Source of the DNA: Mesorhizobium australicum WSM2073 | GTDB lineage: Bacteria; Pseudomonadota; Alphaproteobacteria; Rhizobiales; Rhizobiaceae | Length of the DNA stretch: 64,000 bases | Direction of reading: 5' to 3' | Assembly (NCBI RefSeq): GCF_000230995.2 | Contig: NC_019973.1 | Coordinates: forward strand, 3,982,001 to 4,046,000 | Shown: positions 1-9,956 of the stretch, piece by piece | Layout: each line of letters starts with the position of its first letter | Position numbering within the stretch: the stretch's first letter is position 1 | Notes under the pieces: model-generated | What the model was told of the DNA's origin: nothing | Database searches by the model: none | Seen by the model: the letters and a program-made list of their open reading frames with translations, nothing else | Made by a program: the position numbers and the translations under genes

Positions 1-1015
1 TGCGGTCGATCAGCGTGTCGCCGGAATTGGTGATCGTCATCGACAGTTTGGTCGACGCGTTGAGGATGCTGTCACGGATGATGTCGCTTGCCGCGCCGAT
101 TTCATCGCGCAGCGTCTCGTGCGCGCCGGAGATCGAGGCGCGGACGCGTTCGGCATGGGTGACCACTGCTTCGCGTTCGCTGCCCAATCCGTCGACCAGC
201 GACCTGATGCGGGTTTCGTTTTCCGAATAGGAGCGCTCGATCTGGTTGACCTCGCTGTGGACCAGCGTCTCCAGTTCGACGGCACGGGCAAGGGTGCGCT
301 CGATGCCTTCGCCCATGGCAGCCACCTCGCGGCGGACGGCCTGGCCGATCATCATGACGCGATCCTGGGCCATGTTTTCCGGCTCGGTCAGGCGGAAGGC
401 CACTTCCGTCATCGATTGCGCGGCGATGCGCATGTCCTGAGCGCGGCGAATCATCGTCGCGAAGGCCCAGAACAGGATGACAGGCACGATAGCCGCGACG
501 GCAAGGCCGATCAGTTCGGGGCGGGCAAAGAACTGGTCCAGCGTGCGGATCCGCCAGATGCCCGGTCCAAAAAGCAGGTTCGCCAGTCCGCCGGCGCCCG
601 CGATCCAGGCAAGCGAGACAAAGGCGATGACCCAGTAAATGGTGTTGGAGGCGCGCCTGTTCAGGCTGTGCAGAAGGGTCTTGTAATCTTTCTGACGATC
701 GTCGTTGGCTGGCGCGAAGCCGGCGGGCTGGCCACCATTGCGCGTCTCGACCGGGCGAAGTTCGGCCGGCTTGGCGTTTGGCGCAGGCTTCGCGGCCTGG
801 GGCTGATTGACGACGGGCGCAGGCTGCTGATTGCGTCCCTCGCGCGCCAGTTCGTCGGCGGCCTGTGATATCTGCGCTTCCAGATCTTCCATCGAGGCCG
901 CGATATCGAGGTCGCCGCTATCGGTATCGCCGCTCAGGTCGAGATCGAGCGCTTTTTCGAGTTCCCTGGCTACGTCGCTGTCGAGAGTTCTGGTCGTTGT
1001 TGGTTTCTTCGCCAT
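1..1015 (-). CDS. Large membrane-anchored, probably coiled-coil protein, N-terminal part (3' end outside window)
   Basis: Translating the minus strand from the ATG at 1015 gives an open frame to the window edge, about 338 residues. It begins MAKKPTTTRTLDSDVAREL. A charged, Pro/Gln-rich cytoplasmic stretch follows, then two hydrophobic segments (encoded about 660-590 and 535-465). After these comes a long polar region rich in Glu, Arg and Ala (for example VRREVAAMGEGIERTLARAV) that looks helical and coiled-coil. Rhizobia have very long proteins of this build, often labelled kinesin-like or apolipoprotein-like; the resemblance is from memory and the function is unknown. It is transcribed away from the Hpt gene. 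A structural role at the inner membrane is only inference. Confidence 0.7.
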   Translation of the reverse strand, partial: MAKKPTTTRTLDSDVARELEKALDLDLSGDTDSGDLDIAASMEDLEAQISQAADELAREGRNQQPAPVVNQPQAAKPAPNAKPAELRPVETRNGGQPAGFAPANDDRQKDYKTLLHSLNRRASNTIYWVIAFVSLAWIAGAGGLANLLFGPGIWRIRTLDQFFARPELIGLAVAAIVPVILFWAFATMIRRAQDMRIAAQSMTEVAFRLTEPENMAQDRVMMIGQAVRREVAAMGEGIERTLARAVELETLVHSEVNQIERSYSENETRIRSLVDGLGSEREAVVTHAERVRASISGAHETLRDEIGAASDIIRDSILNASTKLSMTITNSGDTLIDR

Positions 1016-1275
1016 GCCTTCGCTACCCTGTACTAGCTGCCGCGGGGGGCTTATAATTGTGCTTGTCTTACCCCCGCGCAGGAGGCTGAAAATGGACCCT
1101 CGTATCGTAATGACACAGGGGGGTAAAGAAAACATGCATTCCGCGGGATACGTAAAACTTTAAATATAAGGTTAACGGAAGCGTGATTTGGGCGCCGCTT
1201 TCGCAACATTTTTCCGGGCCATCCATTAACCCGTTGTCCACTGGATTCGCCTAGGTTTTCAGGCGACCGAAGAAA
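1016..1275. promoter_or_regulatory. Divergent promoter region with two TTAAC elements
   Basis: This 260-base AT-richer gap separates the divergent coiled-coil and Hpt genes. It holds TAAA-N7-TTAAC at 1161-1176 and a TTAACC at 1226-1231. CtrA of alphaproteobacteria binds TTAA-N7-TTAA(C), so these are weak candidate CtrA sites, one base off consensus in the first half-site. No clear -35/-10 pair was identified. Confidence 0.3.
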
Positions 1276-1659
1276 ATGGAGTTCGAGTTCATGCGTGGCG
1301 AAAGCGGCATTGCCTTCTCAATGCCGGGGGGCGACGTATCGGGAACGAGGCAGTCCCGACCGGTCGATTTGGCACACCTTGCCCGGCAAACGATGGGCGA
1401 CCGCGCCCTCGAGCAAGAGGTGCTGGCGCTGTTTGTACAGCAGGCACTGTCGGTACGCGACAAAATAGTCGATGCCGACATCAAGGACCGGCTCCTGCTG
1501 GCTCATGGTTTGAAAGGGTCGGCCCGTGGCGTGGGTGCCTTCGCCATCGCCGATTGCGTCACCGATATCGAGCATCGCCCGGAGGACGCCCAGACGCTCA
1601 AGCGGCTCGGCAGGCTGATCGACGAAGTGCGCGACTTCATCGCCGCCATCAATCGCTGA
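1276..1659 (+). CDS. Hpt (histidine phosphotransfer) domain protein
   Basis: The 127-residue protein carries the Hpt signature HGLKGSARGVGA, with the likely phosphoacceptor His77. Hpt domains relay phosphoryl groups between response-regulator receiver domains in multistep phosphorelays. The first 35 residues are not conserved-looking, and internal ATGs at 1291 and 1321 are possible starts. No partner kinase lies next to it; the hybrid kinase cckA is 17 kb away. It is not ChpT, which has a two-domain, HK-like fold. The partner is unknown. Confidence 0.75.
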   Translation: MEFEFMRGESGIAFSMPGGDVSGTRQSRPVDLAHLARQTMGDRALEQEVLALFVQQALSVRDKIVDADIKDRLLLAHGLKGSARGVGAFAIADCVTDIEHRPEDAQTLKRLGRLIDEVRDFIAAINR

Positions 1660-1802
1660 TCCAGGTTTGCGACAAAAACGTCACGGAGCGCCGCTTTCGC
1701 ACGGCAGTTGACTTGTTTGCCGGAGTGATTATCTCGGGCGAAACTCGCTTTCCCCTCGGGCGAACTCCCTTCGTCCGGGGTGGAACTCCCTTCAGGTGAC
1801 AA

Positions 1803-2123
1803 ATGACCAAACTGACCTTCATCGCCCATGACGGCACACATTTCGACGTGGACGCCGAAAACGGCTCGACGGTCATGGAGAACGCCATCCGCAACGCTGT
1901 CCCGGGCATCGAGGCGGAGTGCGGCGGCGCCTGCGCCTGCGCGACCTGCCATGTCTATGTCGATGAGGCATGGACGGCCGAAGTCGGCGAGCCCGAGGCG
2001 ATGGAGGAAGACATGCTGGACTTCGCCTACGACGTCCAGCCGAACTCGCGCCTGTCCTGCCAGATCAAGGTACGCGACGCGCTCGACGGCCTGATCGTCC
2101 GGGTGCCCGAGCGTCAGGGCTGA
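1803..2123 (+). CDS. [2Fe-2S] ferredoxin, adrenodoxin/ISC type
   Basis: The 106-residue protein has the vertebrate-type (adrenodoxin) ferredoxin arrangement. Cluster ligands are predicted as Cys40, Cys46 and Cys49 (CX5CX2C, within CGGACACATC) and Cys86 (in RLSC). The acidic helix [12 protein letters not shown] matches the partner-interaction helix of this family. It is a soluble cytoplasmic one-electron carrier. The next gene on the same strand is a ferredoxin-NADP reductase, so the two probably form an electron-transfer pair. No isc genes or P450 are nearby, so the end acceptor is unknown. Confidence 0.9.
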   Translation: MTKLTFIAHDGTHFDVDAENGSTVMENAIRNAVPGIEAECGGACACATCHVYVDEAWTAEVGEPEAMEEDMLDFAYDVQPNSRLSCQIKVRDALDGLIVRVPERQG

Positions 2124-2151
2124 AGCCAGCACGGGCGATTTTTGTCGCTGA

Positions 2152-3243
<1,092 letters not shown>

Positions 3244-4725
3244 TTATTCCGCCAGGATCGGCGCCGGATCATCGACGTGGCCCCGAAGTTCTTTCTCGGG
3301 CATCAGCGTCAGCGTGACGAGACCCAATCCCAGAGTGCCGGCCGCGACGAGAAAGATCATCACGAAGGGTTGGGCCGATACGACATGTCCAGCCACCTGA
3401 ACGCCTTCGCCGGCCAGCGGCAACCCAAAGCCAAGGGCGACCGCGCCGAGCATCGCCACCCCCAATGCACTGCCCAGCGAACGCAGAAAGGTAAGCACCC
3501 CCGTCGCCACGCCAAGATGCATGCGGTCGACGGCGTTCTGCACGGACACGGTGGTTACCGGAAATGTCGTGCCGGTTCCCAGCCCGATACAGATGGTCAG
3601 GGCTTCGACGACAAGCAGCGATGCATGGCCGGCGACAAAAGCCAGCAGGCCCGTGCACAGGATGGCGAAGACGACGCCGACCATGGCGATGCGCTTGTAG
3701 TGGGTGAAGCGTGGTATCAGGCGGCCGCTGGAAGCGGCGCCGCCCACGGTTCCAAGCAGAAGACCAAGCATTGCAATGCCCGACTCGCTGGCCGTGAGGC
3801 CGAGTATCGACTGCAGATAGACCGGCAGATACACGGCAAGGCCGACGCTGGAGGCCTGGAGCAGGAACATCGACAGGGTGCCGGCCAGGACGATCGGGTT
3901 GCCCAGCACCTCGAGCGAGATGAGCGGTTCGGCCGCCCGCATCAGCCGCAAGGCAAAGGCGCCCCAGAACAGCGCGGAGCACGCCAGGACGCCGATGACT
4001 TCCGGCGATAACCAGAGATAGGCACTGCCGCCCCAGTTCAGTGCCAGCAGCAACAGCGCCGTTGCCACGATCAGCAGCAATGCGCCGAGGCCATCGATGC
4101 TGTGGTTCTTGGCCGCGATGGGCAGCTTCTTGAGCGGCTTGTTGATGATCGCCATGGCAAGAAAGCCCAGCGGGATATTGATCCAGAAAATGAGAGACCA
4201 GTGCAGATGCTCAGCGAAGGTGCCGCCCAGCAGCGGCCCGGCGACGCTGGCAACGGCCCAGGTACCGGAAAACCACGCCGCATAGCGCGCCCGCTCGCGC
4301 GGCGGGACGAGGTCTCCGACCACGATCTGCGTCAGCGCGAAAAGACCGCCGCCACCGGCCCCCTGGATCGCGCGACCCAGGATGAGGACGAACATGTTGG
4401 GGGCCAGTGCGCTGACCAGCGATCCAGCAAGGAAGATGAGGATTGCCGCGTAGACGGTTGGCCGACGCCCATAGACGTCGGAAATCTTGCCGTAGAGCGG
4501 TGCCACGGCGGTTGCGGTCAAGAGGTAGCCGGTGACGATCCATGGCAGGTATTCGGCATGGCCGAGCAAGCGCCCGATGGTCGGCATGGCGGGCGCGACG
4601 ATGGTCTGGTCGAGGGCTGCCAGCAGCATCGACAGGAGAACGCCGCCAATAATGGCGTTCTTTTCGCTTTCGCTCAGCGGCGCGCTCACGGCCGCCACGG
4701 CCTGCTTGTCGACAGCCTGGTCCAT
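3244..4725 (-). CDS. MFS drug efflux transporter, DHA2 (EmrB/QacA-like, 14 TM)
   Basis: The 493-residue integral membrane protein starts MDQAVDKQ at 4725. The first helix is followed by LAALDQTIVAPAMPTIG, a typical DHA2 motif in the 14-helix family. Motif A appears as GKISDVYGRR. These are proton-driven exporters of drugs or amphipathic compounds. The open frame continues 120 codons upstream but that part overlaps the neighbouring DUF922 gene in another frame and reads as non-protein, so the ATG at 4725 is preferred. No membrane-fusion (EmrA) partner is adjacent. Substrate unknown. Confidence 0.88.
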   Translation of the reverse strand: MDQAVDKQAVAAVSAPLSESEKNAIIGGVLLSMLLAALDQTIVAPAMPTIGRLLGHAEYLPWIVTGYLLTATAVAPLYGKISDVYGRRPTVYAAILIFLAGSLVSALAPNMFVLILGRAIQGAGGGGLFALTQIVVGDLVPPRERARYAAWFSGTWAVASVAGPLLGGTFAEHLHWSLIFWINIPLGFLAMAIINKPLKKLPIAAKNHSIDGLGALLLIVATALLLLALNWGGSAYLWLSPEVIGVLACSALFWGAFALRLMRAAEPLISLEVLGNPIVLAGTLSMFLLQASSVGLAVYLPVYLQSILGLTASESGIAMLGLLLGTVGGAASSGRLIPRFTHYKRIAMVGVVFAILCTGLLAFVAGHASLLVVEALTICIGLGTGTTFPVTTVSVQNAVDRMHLGVATGVLTFLRSLGSALGVAMLGAVALGFGLPLAGEGVQVAGHVVSAQPFVMIFLVAAGTLGLGLVTLTLMPEKELRGHVDDPAPILAE

Positions 4726-4954
4726 AAATCTTCTCGTCCATGCGCTTTGCGCTGCCGCATCACCATTGGGCTTGTCTGGTGCATCCGCGGCGTGATCGAT
4801 CGTGATGCCCGTGCTTCTGGATTGTGCCCTTGGCAACCCTGGATATGTCGTTCCGTATAGGCCGATTTCGACGGTTGCTCGAAAAAATTCCAAGCTGGCA
4901 CTACGCTTCCGCCCGGTTGGCTTGCACCCAGGCGAACGGAGGCGGCGAGGAGAT

Positions 4955-5575
4955 TCAGGCCGGCGGCCGCAACTGGCCGCTCTCGATGCGCTCCATCCGG
5001 TAACGCAGCAGCCGCAGGATGCGGCTTTCGAAATTGGCGCCTTCGACACGGTCGAACCGCACCTGGTCCCTGTCGTGTTTGGCAAGCTCGGCCGCCGTGA
5101 TCGCGGCGGCCCTGGCCTTTGCGGCGTCGCAATCCTTCTGCGGATAAGCTGCCTTCAGGGCGTCTTCCAGCGCGCGGCCGTGGTTCTGGGCTATCTCGAC
5201 ATGGCGGTCTTCATGGCGCTTGATGTCGGCGGACAAGGTATCCCAGAACAGCCGCACATCGGCGTCGGCTTTGCGCGGGCGGCGCCATTCGGGAAGGATC
5301 ACCTTGACCTTGACGGTGACGACCGCGTCGGCGATCCGGCAGGAGCCCGGCTGGCTGGCGTAGCTAATGCGTGTCGTGAAAGCCATCTGGGTGGCGCCAG
5401 GGTGGCGCGACCCCGTGCTTTTGACCTGGGGCCCGTGTTTGGCAAGTTGCTGCTCGATATCCTCCAGCGTTCTGCCGCCAATGGCGAAATAGCTGTATGT
5501 CTTCACCAGATTGGCCGCATTCGCCGGAACGGCGGCGGTAAGCAGCAGCGCGCAGAGCAGGGATCGTATCATCAT
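4955..5575 (-). CDS. DUF922 family secreted putative Zn-dependent protease
   Basis: The 206-residue protein has a signal peptide (MMIRSLLCALLLTAAVPANA-A). The middle region carries HEDRHVEIA, an HExxH zinc-metallopeptidase-type motif. The family (DUF922) is annotated as predicted zinc-dependent proteases of the periplasm or surface; activity is inferred from the motif. A GAGG ribosome site sits four bases before the ATG at 5575. It lies upstream of the efflux gene with a 229-base gap, so co-transcription is uncertain. Confidence 0.8.
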   Translation of the reverse strand: MMIRSLLCALLLTAAVPANAANLVKTYSYFAIGGRTLEDIEQQLAKHGPQVKSTGSRHPGATQMAFTTRISYASQPGSCRIADAVVTVKVKVILPEWRRPRKADADVRLFWDTLSADIKRHEDRHVEIAQNHGRALEDALKAAYPQKDCDAAKARAAAITAAELAKHDRDQVRFDRVEGANFESRILRLLRYRMERIESGQLRPPA

Positions 5576-5689
5576 GTTGCCTCTTCAATCACCTTGCTTT
5601 ACGGCCTTCGCCGGCGCAACGGAATTGATCCAATGCGGATCACACATCGTTGATGACATCTTGGTTGATGAGCCCATGGTTGAAGCGCA

Positions 5690-6538
5690 ATGACGGCGGG
5701 GCGATGGCAATTGGCGCATGGACGCCATCTCGAGCTTGGCGGCAAGGCCGTGGTCGTCGGCATCCTCAATGTCACACCCGACAGCTTCTCCGATGGCGGC
5801 TTGTTTGATGCTCCTGAACCGGCGCTCGTCCAGGCGCGCCGCATGATCGGGGAAGGAGCTGCCGTCATCGATGTCGGCGGAGAATCGACTCGCCCGGGCG
5901 CCGCCGCGATATCGGCCAGCGAGGAGCAGGCCCGTATCCTGCCGGTGATCGAGGCGTTGGCGCAGGTCGGCGACGTGCTGATTTCCGTCGACACCTATCG
6001 TGCCGACACCGCGCGGCTCGCCGTCAAGGCCGGTGCGCATATCGTCAACGACGTCTGGGGTCTGCAGCGTGAGCCCGACATTGCGCGGGTGGCGGCCGAA
6101 ACCGGCGCCGGGCTCGTCATCATGCATACCGGACGGGATCGCGACAAGCTGCCCGATGTGATCGCCGACCAGCTGGCGTTCCTGGGAAAATCGCTTGAAA
6201 TCGGGCGCGGGCAAGGTGTCGCCGACGACCATATCGTGCTCGATCCCGGCTTCGGCTTCGCCAAGGAGACGGCGGAGGAAAACCTCGATCTGATGGCACG
6301 GTTTGCCGAGCTTGGCGCGCTCGGCTTCCCGCTGATGGCCGGTACGTCGCGAAAGCGTTTCATCGGCACCGTCACCGGCCGCGACGCCGCCGACCGGGCG
6401 GCCGGCACGGCGGCGACCAGCGTCATTCTCCGACTCAAGGGCGCGCATCTGTTTCGCGTCCATGATGTCGCAATCAACGTGGACGCGCTGGCGGTGGCGG
6501 ATGCTATGCTGGCGCGGGAAACCGGATCGGAACGCTGA
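5690..6538 (+). CDS. folP: Dihydropteroate synthase
   Basis: The 282-residue enzyme condenses dihydropterin pyrophosphate with p-aminobenzoate in folate synthesis and is the sulfonamide target. It has the N-terminal signature NVTPDSFSDGG (residues 27-37), the second signature GGESTRPGA, and the C-terminal GTSRKRFIG substrate loop. It fills a TIM barrel of normal length. folB follows after 3 bases and folK after that, a compact folate cluster. The start is the ATG at 5690; no ftsH or glmM neighbours are seen. Confidence 0.96.
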   Translation: MTAGRWQLAHGRHLELGGKAVVVGILNVTPDSFSDGGLFDAPEPALVQARRMIGEGAAVIDVGGESTRPGAAAISASEEQARILPVIEALAQVGDVLISVDTYRADTARLAVKAGAHIVNDVWGLQREPDIARVAAETGAGLVIMHTGRDRDKLPDVIADQLAFLGKSLEIGRGQGVADDHIVLDPGFGFAKETAEENLDLMARFAELGALGFPLMAGTSRKRFIGTVTGRDAADRAAGTAATSVILRLKGAHLFRVHDVAINVDALAVADAMLARETGSER

Positions 6539-6541
6539 GCC

Positions 6542-6880
6542 ATGTATGTCATCCGCATGAAGAATTGCGCCTTCTTTGCCCGGCACGGCGTGCTGGACGA
6601 GGAAGAAGGGCTGGGGCAGCGCTTCTATGTCGATGCCTCGCTCACCGTCGAGCCGGGACGCGCGCTCGTCGATGACGCCATCGGGGAAACCGTCAATTAC
6701 GGCGTCGCCTTCACCGTCATCGAGGAGATCATCACCGGACACCGGCGTTTCCTGATCGAGGCGCTGGCCCTGGAAGTCGCGAAGGCTCTCAGCGGGCGCT
6801 TCCCCAGATCCGGAAAGCCGAGGTCACCGTTCGCAAGCCCAATGCGCCGGTGCCTGGCGTGCTCGATTACGTCGAGGTGA
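6542..6880 (+). pseudogene. folB: Dihydroneopterin aldolase, C-terminus frameshifted
   Basis: Residues 1-88 read as a normal FolB (FFARHGVLDEE, then GETVNYG and a catalytic-region LIEALA). After ...SGRFP the frame runs into a Ser/Arg-rich tail unlike FolB and ends at 6880. If one C is added to the four-C run at 6802-6805, the frame continues as QIRKAEVTVRKPNAPVPG and DYVEVTVVWPE, a canonical FolB end, stopping at 6900 and overlapping folK. So the sequence shows a one-base deletion or a sequencing error in a homopolymer. FolB makes 6-hydroxymethyl-dihydropterin, the substrate of FolK. Loss would cut the pathway unless a bypass enzyme exists. Confidence 0.85.
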
Positions 6881-6883
6881 CCG

Positions 6884-7396
6884 TTGTCTGGCCCGAATAA
6901 CACCGTCTATCTGAGCCTCGGCGGCAATCTGGGCGATCCGGCGGCGTCGATGGGAGCCGCGTTGCGCCTGCTCGACGCCGATCCCGATACCGACATGGCC
7001 GCCGTCTCCTCGCTCTACCGGACGCCGCCCTGGGGTAAGCTCGACCAGCCGGATTTCCTCAATGCGGCCGCCGAATTGTCGACGCGGCTGTCGCCGCGGG
7101 CATTGCTCGACCTCTGCCTCGATGCCGAGCGAAAGCTCAAACGTGTGCGTGAGGAGAGGTGGGGGCCGCGCCTCATCGACATCGACATCCTGGTGTTCGG
7201 CGACCGCATCATCCATGAAACGGGCCTGGAAGTCCCGCACCCGCGCATGCTGGAGCGCGCCTTCGTGCTGGCGCCGCTGGCCGAAATCGCGCCGGATCTT
7301 GCCGTCGGCGGCAAACGCGTGGCTGATCGCCTGAGCGCGGTCGATGCGGCCGGCATCGAGCGGCTGCCGTCGGGCCGCGACTGGTGGCGGCGCTAA
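6884..7396 (+). CDS. folK: HPPK, 2-amino-4-hydroxy-6-hydroxymethyldihydropteridine diphosphokinase
   Basis: The 170-residue enzyme transfers pyrophosphate from ATP to 6-hydroxymethyl-dihydropterin. Diagnostic features are LGGNLGDP near the N-terminus, YRTPPW, and the HPPK signature RWGPRLIDIDIL (residues 93-104) that binds Mg-ATP. The start appears to be TTG at 6884 (MSGPNNTVYLSLGG); no in-frame ATG gives the conserved N-terminus. The start lies inside the repaired folB reading frame, indicating translational coupling in the intact operon. The stop faces a convergent DUF924 gene 8 bases away. Confidence 0.95.
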   Translation: MSGPNNTVYLSLGGNLGDPAASMGAALRLLDADPDTDMAAVSSLYRTPPWGKLDQPDFLNAAAELSTRLSPRALLDLCLDAERKLKRVREERWGPRLIDIDILVFGDRIIHETGLEVPHPRMLERAFVLAPLAEIAPDLAVGGKRVADRLSAVDAAGIERLPSGRDWWRR

Positions 7397-7404
7397 ATCG
7401 CGGA

Positions 7405-7950
7405 TCAGCCGGAGAAACCACCGTCATCCAGGAATGCTTTTTCCTCGGCCGTGGTCTCGCGGCCAAACATCCGGTTGCGGTGCGGAAAGCGGCCGAAGCG
7501 CTGGATGATGTCGCGGTGCTCCAGCGCGTATTTCAGATTGAACGCGGCCCTGGCGGTATGAAGTTCGACCGACCGCTCCTGGTCCGCAAGATTTTCCGAA
7601 TGTTCGAACGGCAAATAGAGGAACACACGCACTTCCGGTTCCAATGCCAGATCGTGGCCGGCATCGACCGCTTTTTGCGCAAAATGCTTTGCCAGTGGGT
7701 CGGTCGCAAACATGTGGCCGGTGCCGCGAAAGCAATTGCGCGGGAACTGGTCGAGCAGGATCATCAGCGCCAGCGAGCCCTCGGCATGGCTTGACCAGAC
7801 ATCGCATTCACGGCGCGCTGCGGCGTAGTGGAGATCGAGGAAGCGGTCGCGGAAATCGGCATCGAAAGCGTCGTTCTTCTCGAACCAAGCATCCTCGCCG
7901 GCGTCGCGCCAGAACTTGGTGATCGACAGGGCTCTGCTGTCCAATTCCAT
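7405..7950 (-). CDS. DUF924 family protein
   Basis: This 181-residue soluble protein matches the DUF924 family: FWRDAGEDAWFEKNDAFD at the N-terminus, LALMILLDQFPRNCFRGT in the middle and RFGRFPHRNRMFGR near the end. The fold is expected to be an all-alpha TPR-like bundle; no biochemical function is established as far as I know. The ATG at 7950 has GAGGGAG six bases upstream. An in-frame TTG at 7965 is less likely. It directly follows the Kef-type antiporter on the same strand, so the two could be co-transcribed. Confidence 0.85.
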   Translation of the reverse strand: MELDSRALSITKFWRDAGEDAWFEKNDAFDADFRDRFLDLHYAAARRECDVWSSHAEGSLALMILLDQFPRNCFRGTGHMFATDPLAKHFAQKAVDAGHDLALEPEVRVFLYLPFEHSENLADQERSVELHTARAAFNLKYALEHRDIIQRFGRFPHRNRMFGRETTAEEKAFLDDGGFSG

Positions 7951-7961
7951 GCCTAACTCCC

Positions 7962-9797
7962 TCAATCCGCCGATTCGGATTTATGCAGGACGCCGGCCGT
8001 TTCCTCGTTGAGCGCCTGGCCAGGACGGCGGGGCGTCGAGAGCGGGGTCGGGATCGGCGTACCGATATTGCCTTTCAGGAAACGCTGTCCCGAGCGGATG
8101 CCTTCGGCGAGCTGGGTCTCGAACCGGGCCGTGTCGCGGCGCCTGACGTCCTCGATCGTTTCGGCGACGTCCTCGGGATCGACGCCCAGCGCCTCGAGGG
8201 TCGAGCCACCAAAGACGAGCGCCGATTCGAAGGTTTCGCGCAGCTGATAATCGACGCCGGCGCGGATGAGCTGCAGCGCCGTGCCGCGGTCGAACGCACG
8301 GGCCAGCACCGTAAGCAGGGGGAACTCAGCCTTGACGAGTTCGGCGATGCGGATGGCGGCGTCGGGCTTGTCGACACAAATGAGCACGGCCCGCGCCCGG
8401 CCGGCCCCGGCCGCGTGTAGGATGTCCAGCCGCGTGCCGTCGCCATAATAGACCTTGAAGCCGAAATCGGCGGCCGCCTGGATCATCTCGACATCGTTGT
8501 CGATGATCGAGACGTCGATGCCGCGCAAGAGCAGGGGTTGGCTGGCGATCTGGCCGAAGCGGCCAAAGCCGATGATCAGCACGCTGCCGGACAGGCCGTC
8601 GGCGACTTCGACGCCGTCCAGCGACTGCTCGTCCCGTGGCGTGAAATAGCGCAAGGCGATGATCGCCAGCGGCGTCAGCACCATGGAGATGATGACTATC
8701 GCGGTCAGCGTTGCGTTTGCCTGGCCGTCGATGATGCCGACGGCGGCGGCCGCGGAATAGAGCACAAAGGCGAATTCACCGCCTTGCGCCATGAAGACCG
8801 CGCGCTCCAGTGCCTCGCGGTGGCCTGATTTCAGGATGCGGGCGACAATGTAGATGCCGAAAGCCTTCATCACCATGTAGGCCACGACGTAGACGGCGAT
8901 CAGCTTCCAGTTCGCGGCCACCACATGCAGATCGAGCGACATGCCGACCGCCAAGAAGAACAGGCCGAGCAGGATGCCGCGGAACGGCTCGATGTCGGCT
9001 TCAAGCTGATGGCGGAAGGTTGATTCCGAGAGCAGCACGCCGGCCAGGAACGCGCCCATCGCCATCGACAGGCCGCTGAGCTGCATGGCAAGCGCCGATC
9101 CGAGCACGACCAGCAGAGCCGCAGCCGTCATCACTTCGCGCGCACGGGCATCCGCCAGGATGCGGAAGAAGGGGTTGAGGAGGTAGCGTCCCGCCACCAC
9201 CAGGCCGATGATCGCGGCGAGGCCGATGCCGACCTCGGTCAGCCGCTCCGACAGGCTGGTACCGGCACCGCCCGGCGCCAGGAAAGCAATCAAGGCGAGC
9301 AGCGGCACGATGGCCAAGTCCTCCAGCAGCAGGATGGAGACGATGCGCTGGCCCTTGGGCGCGGCGATTTCGCCGCGTTCTTCCAGAAGCTGCATGACGA
9401 TGGCCGTCGAGGTCAGCACGAAACCGGCGCCGGCGACGAAGGATTGCGCGATCGGAAACCCTCCGGCCATGCCGACACCAGTCAAGAGCACCGCGCAGAC
9501 GCCGACTTGAAGCGCGCCCAGCCCAAAGATCTCGCGGCGCAGGCCCCAGAGCCGAGACGGCTGCATTTCCAGGCCGATGATGAACAGGAACATGACCACG
9601 CCGAGTTCGGCGACATGGAGGATGGCTCCCGATTCGGAAAAGACGCCGAGGCCGAACGGACCGATCACCACGCCGGCGGCCAGGTAACCGAGAATCGAAC
9701 CGAGACCCATGCGCTTGAAGATCGGGACGGCCACCACGCCCGCCGCCAGCAATGCCACCACCTGAATGAGATCGCTGCCCGCTGCCTCTGCCGCCAT
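7962..9797 (-). CDS. Kef-type cation/proton antiporter with RCK (TrkA-N) domain
   Basis: The 611-residue protein has about twelve transmembrane helices of the CPA2 family (residues about 1-385, with motif FIIGLEMQPSRLWGLRR). A cytoplasmic RCK/TrkA-N domain follows, with the nucleotide-binding motif GFGRFGQ and the acidic IIDNDVE strand end. Such proteins exchange K+ (or Na+) for protons and are gated by nucleotides or glutathione adducts. The start at the ATG of MAAEAAGSD (9797) is chosen because the open frame upstream is non-conserved. No KefF/KefG ancillary gene is adjacent. Calling it KefB or KefC specifically would go beyond the sequence. Confidence 0.88.
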   Translation of the reverse strand: MAAEAAGSDLIQVVALLAAGVVAVPIFKRMGLGSILGYLAAGVVIGPFGLGVFSESGAILHVAELGVVMFLFIIGLEMQPSRLWGLRREIFGLGALQVGVCAVLLTGVGMAGGFPIAQSFVAGAGFVLTSTAIVMQLLEERGEIAAPKGQRIVSILLLEDLAIVPLLALIAFLAPGGAGTSLSERLTEVGIGLAAIIGLVVAGRYLLNPFFRILADARAREVMTAAALLVVLGSALAMQLSGLSMAMGAFLAGVLLSESTFRHQLEADIEPFRGILLGLFFLAVGMSLDLHVVAANWKLIAVYVVAYMVMKAFGIYIVARILKSGHREALERAVFMAQGGEFAFVLYSAAAAVGIIDGQANATLTAIVIISMVLTPLAIIALRYFTPRDEQSLDGVEVADGLSGSVLIIGFGRFGQIASQPLLLRGIDVSIIDNDVEMIQAAADFGFKVYYGDGTRLDILHAAGAGRARAVLICVDKPDAAIRIAELVKAEFPLLTVLARAFDRGTALQLIRAGVDYQLRETFESALVFGGSTLEALGVDPEDVAETIEDVRRRDTARFETQLAEGIRSGQRFLKGNIGTPIPTPLSTPRRPGQALNEETAGVLHKSESAD

Positions 9798-9956
9798 GAT
9801 CCGTCCCTTTGTCGTATAGCACTCCTTGCATGCAGTGGGAGCGGGAGGCAAGGGCGGGAAGCCTGCCAGGAAAGGTAGGGTGCTGCCGGTGCGACTCCCC
9901 CGGTGGAACAACGGTCTCCGCTTGTCTGCGGGACGTTCGGCATCTATATCAGCTGC

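Noticed and set aside
5585..6742. A minus-strand open frame opposite folP and folB
   Set aside because: folP is unambiguous; the antisense frame has no ribosome site or similarity.
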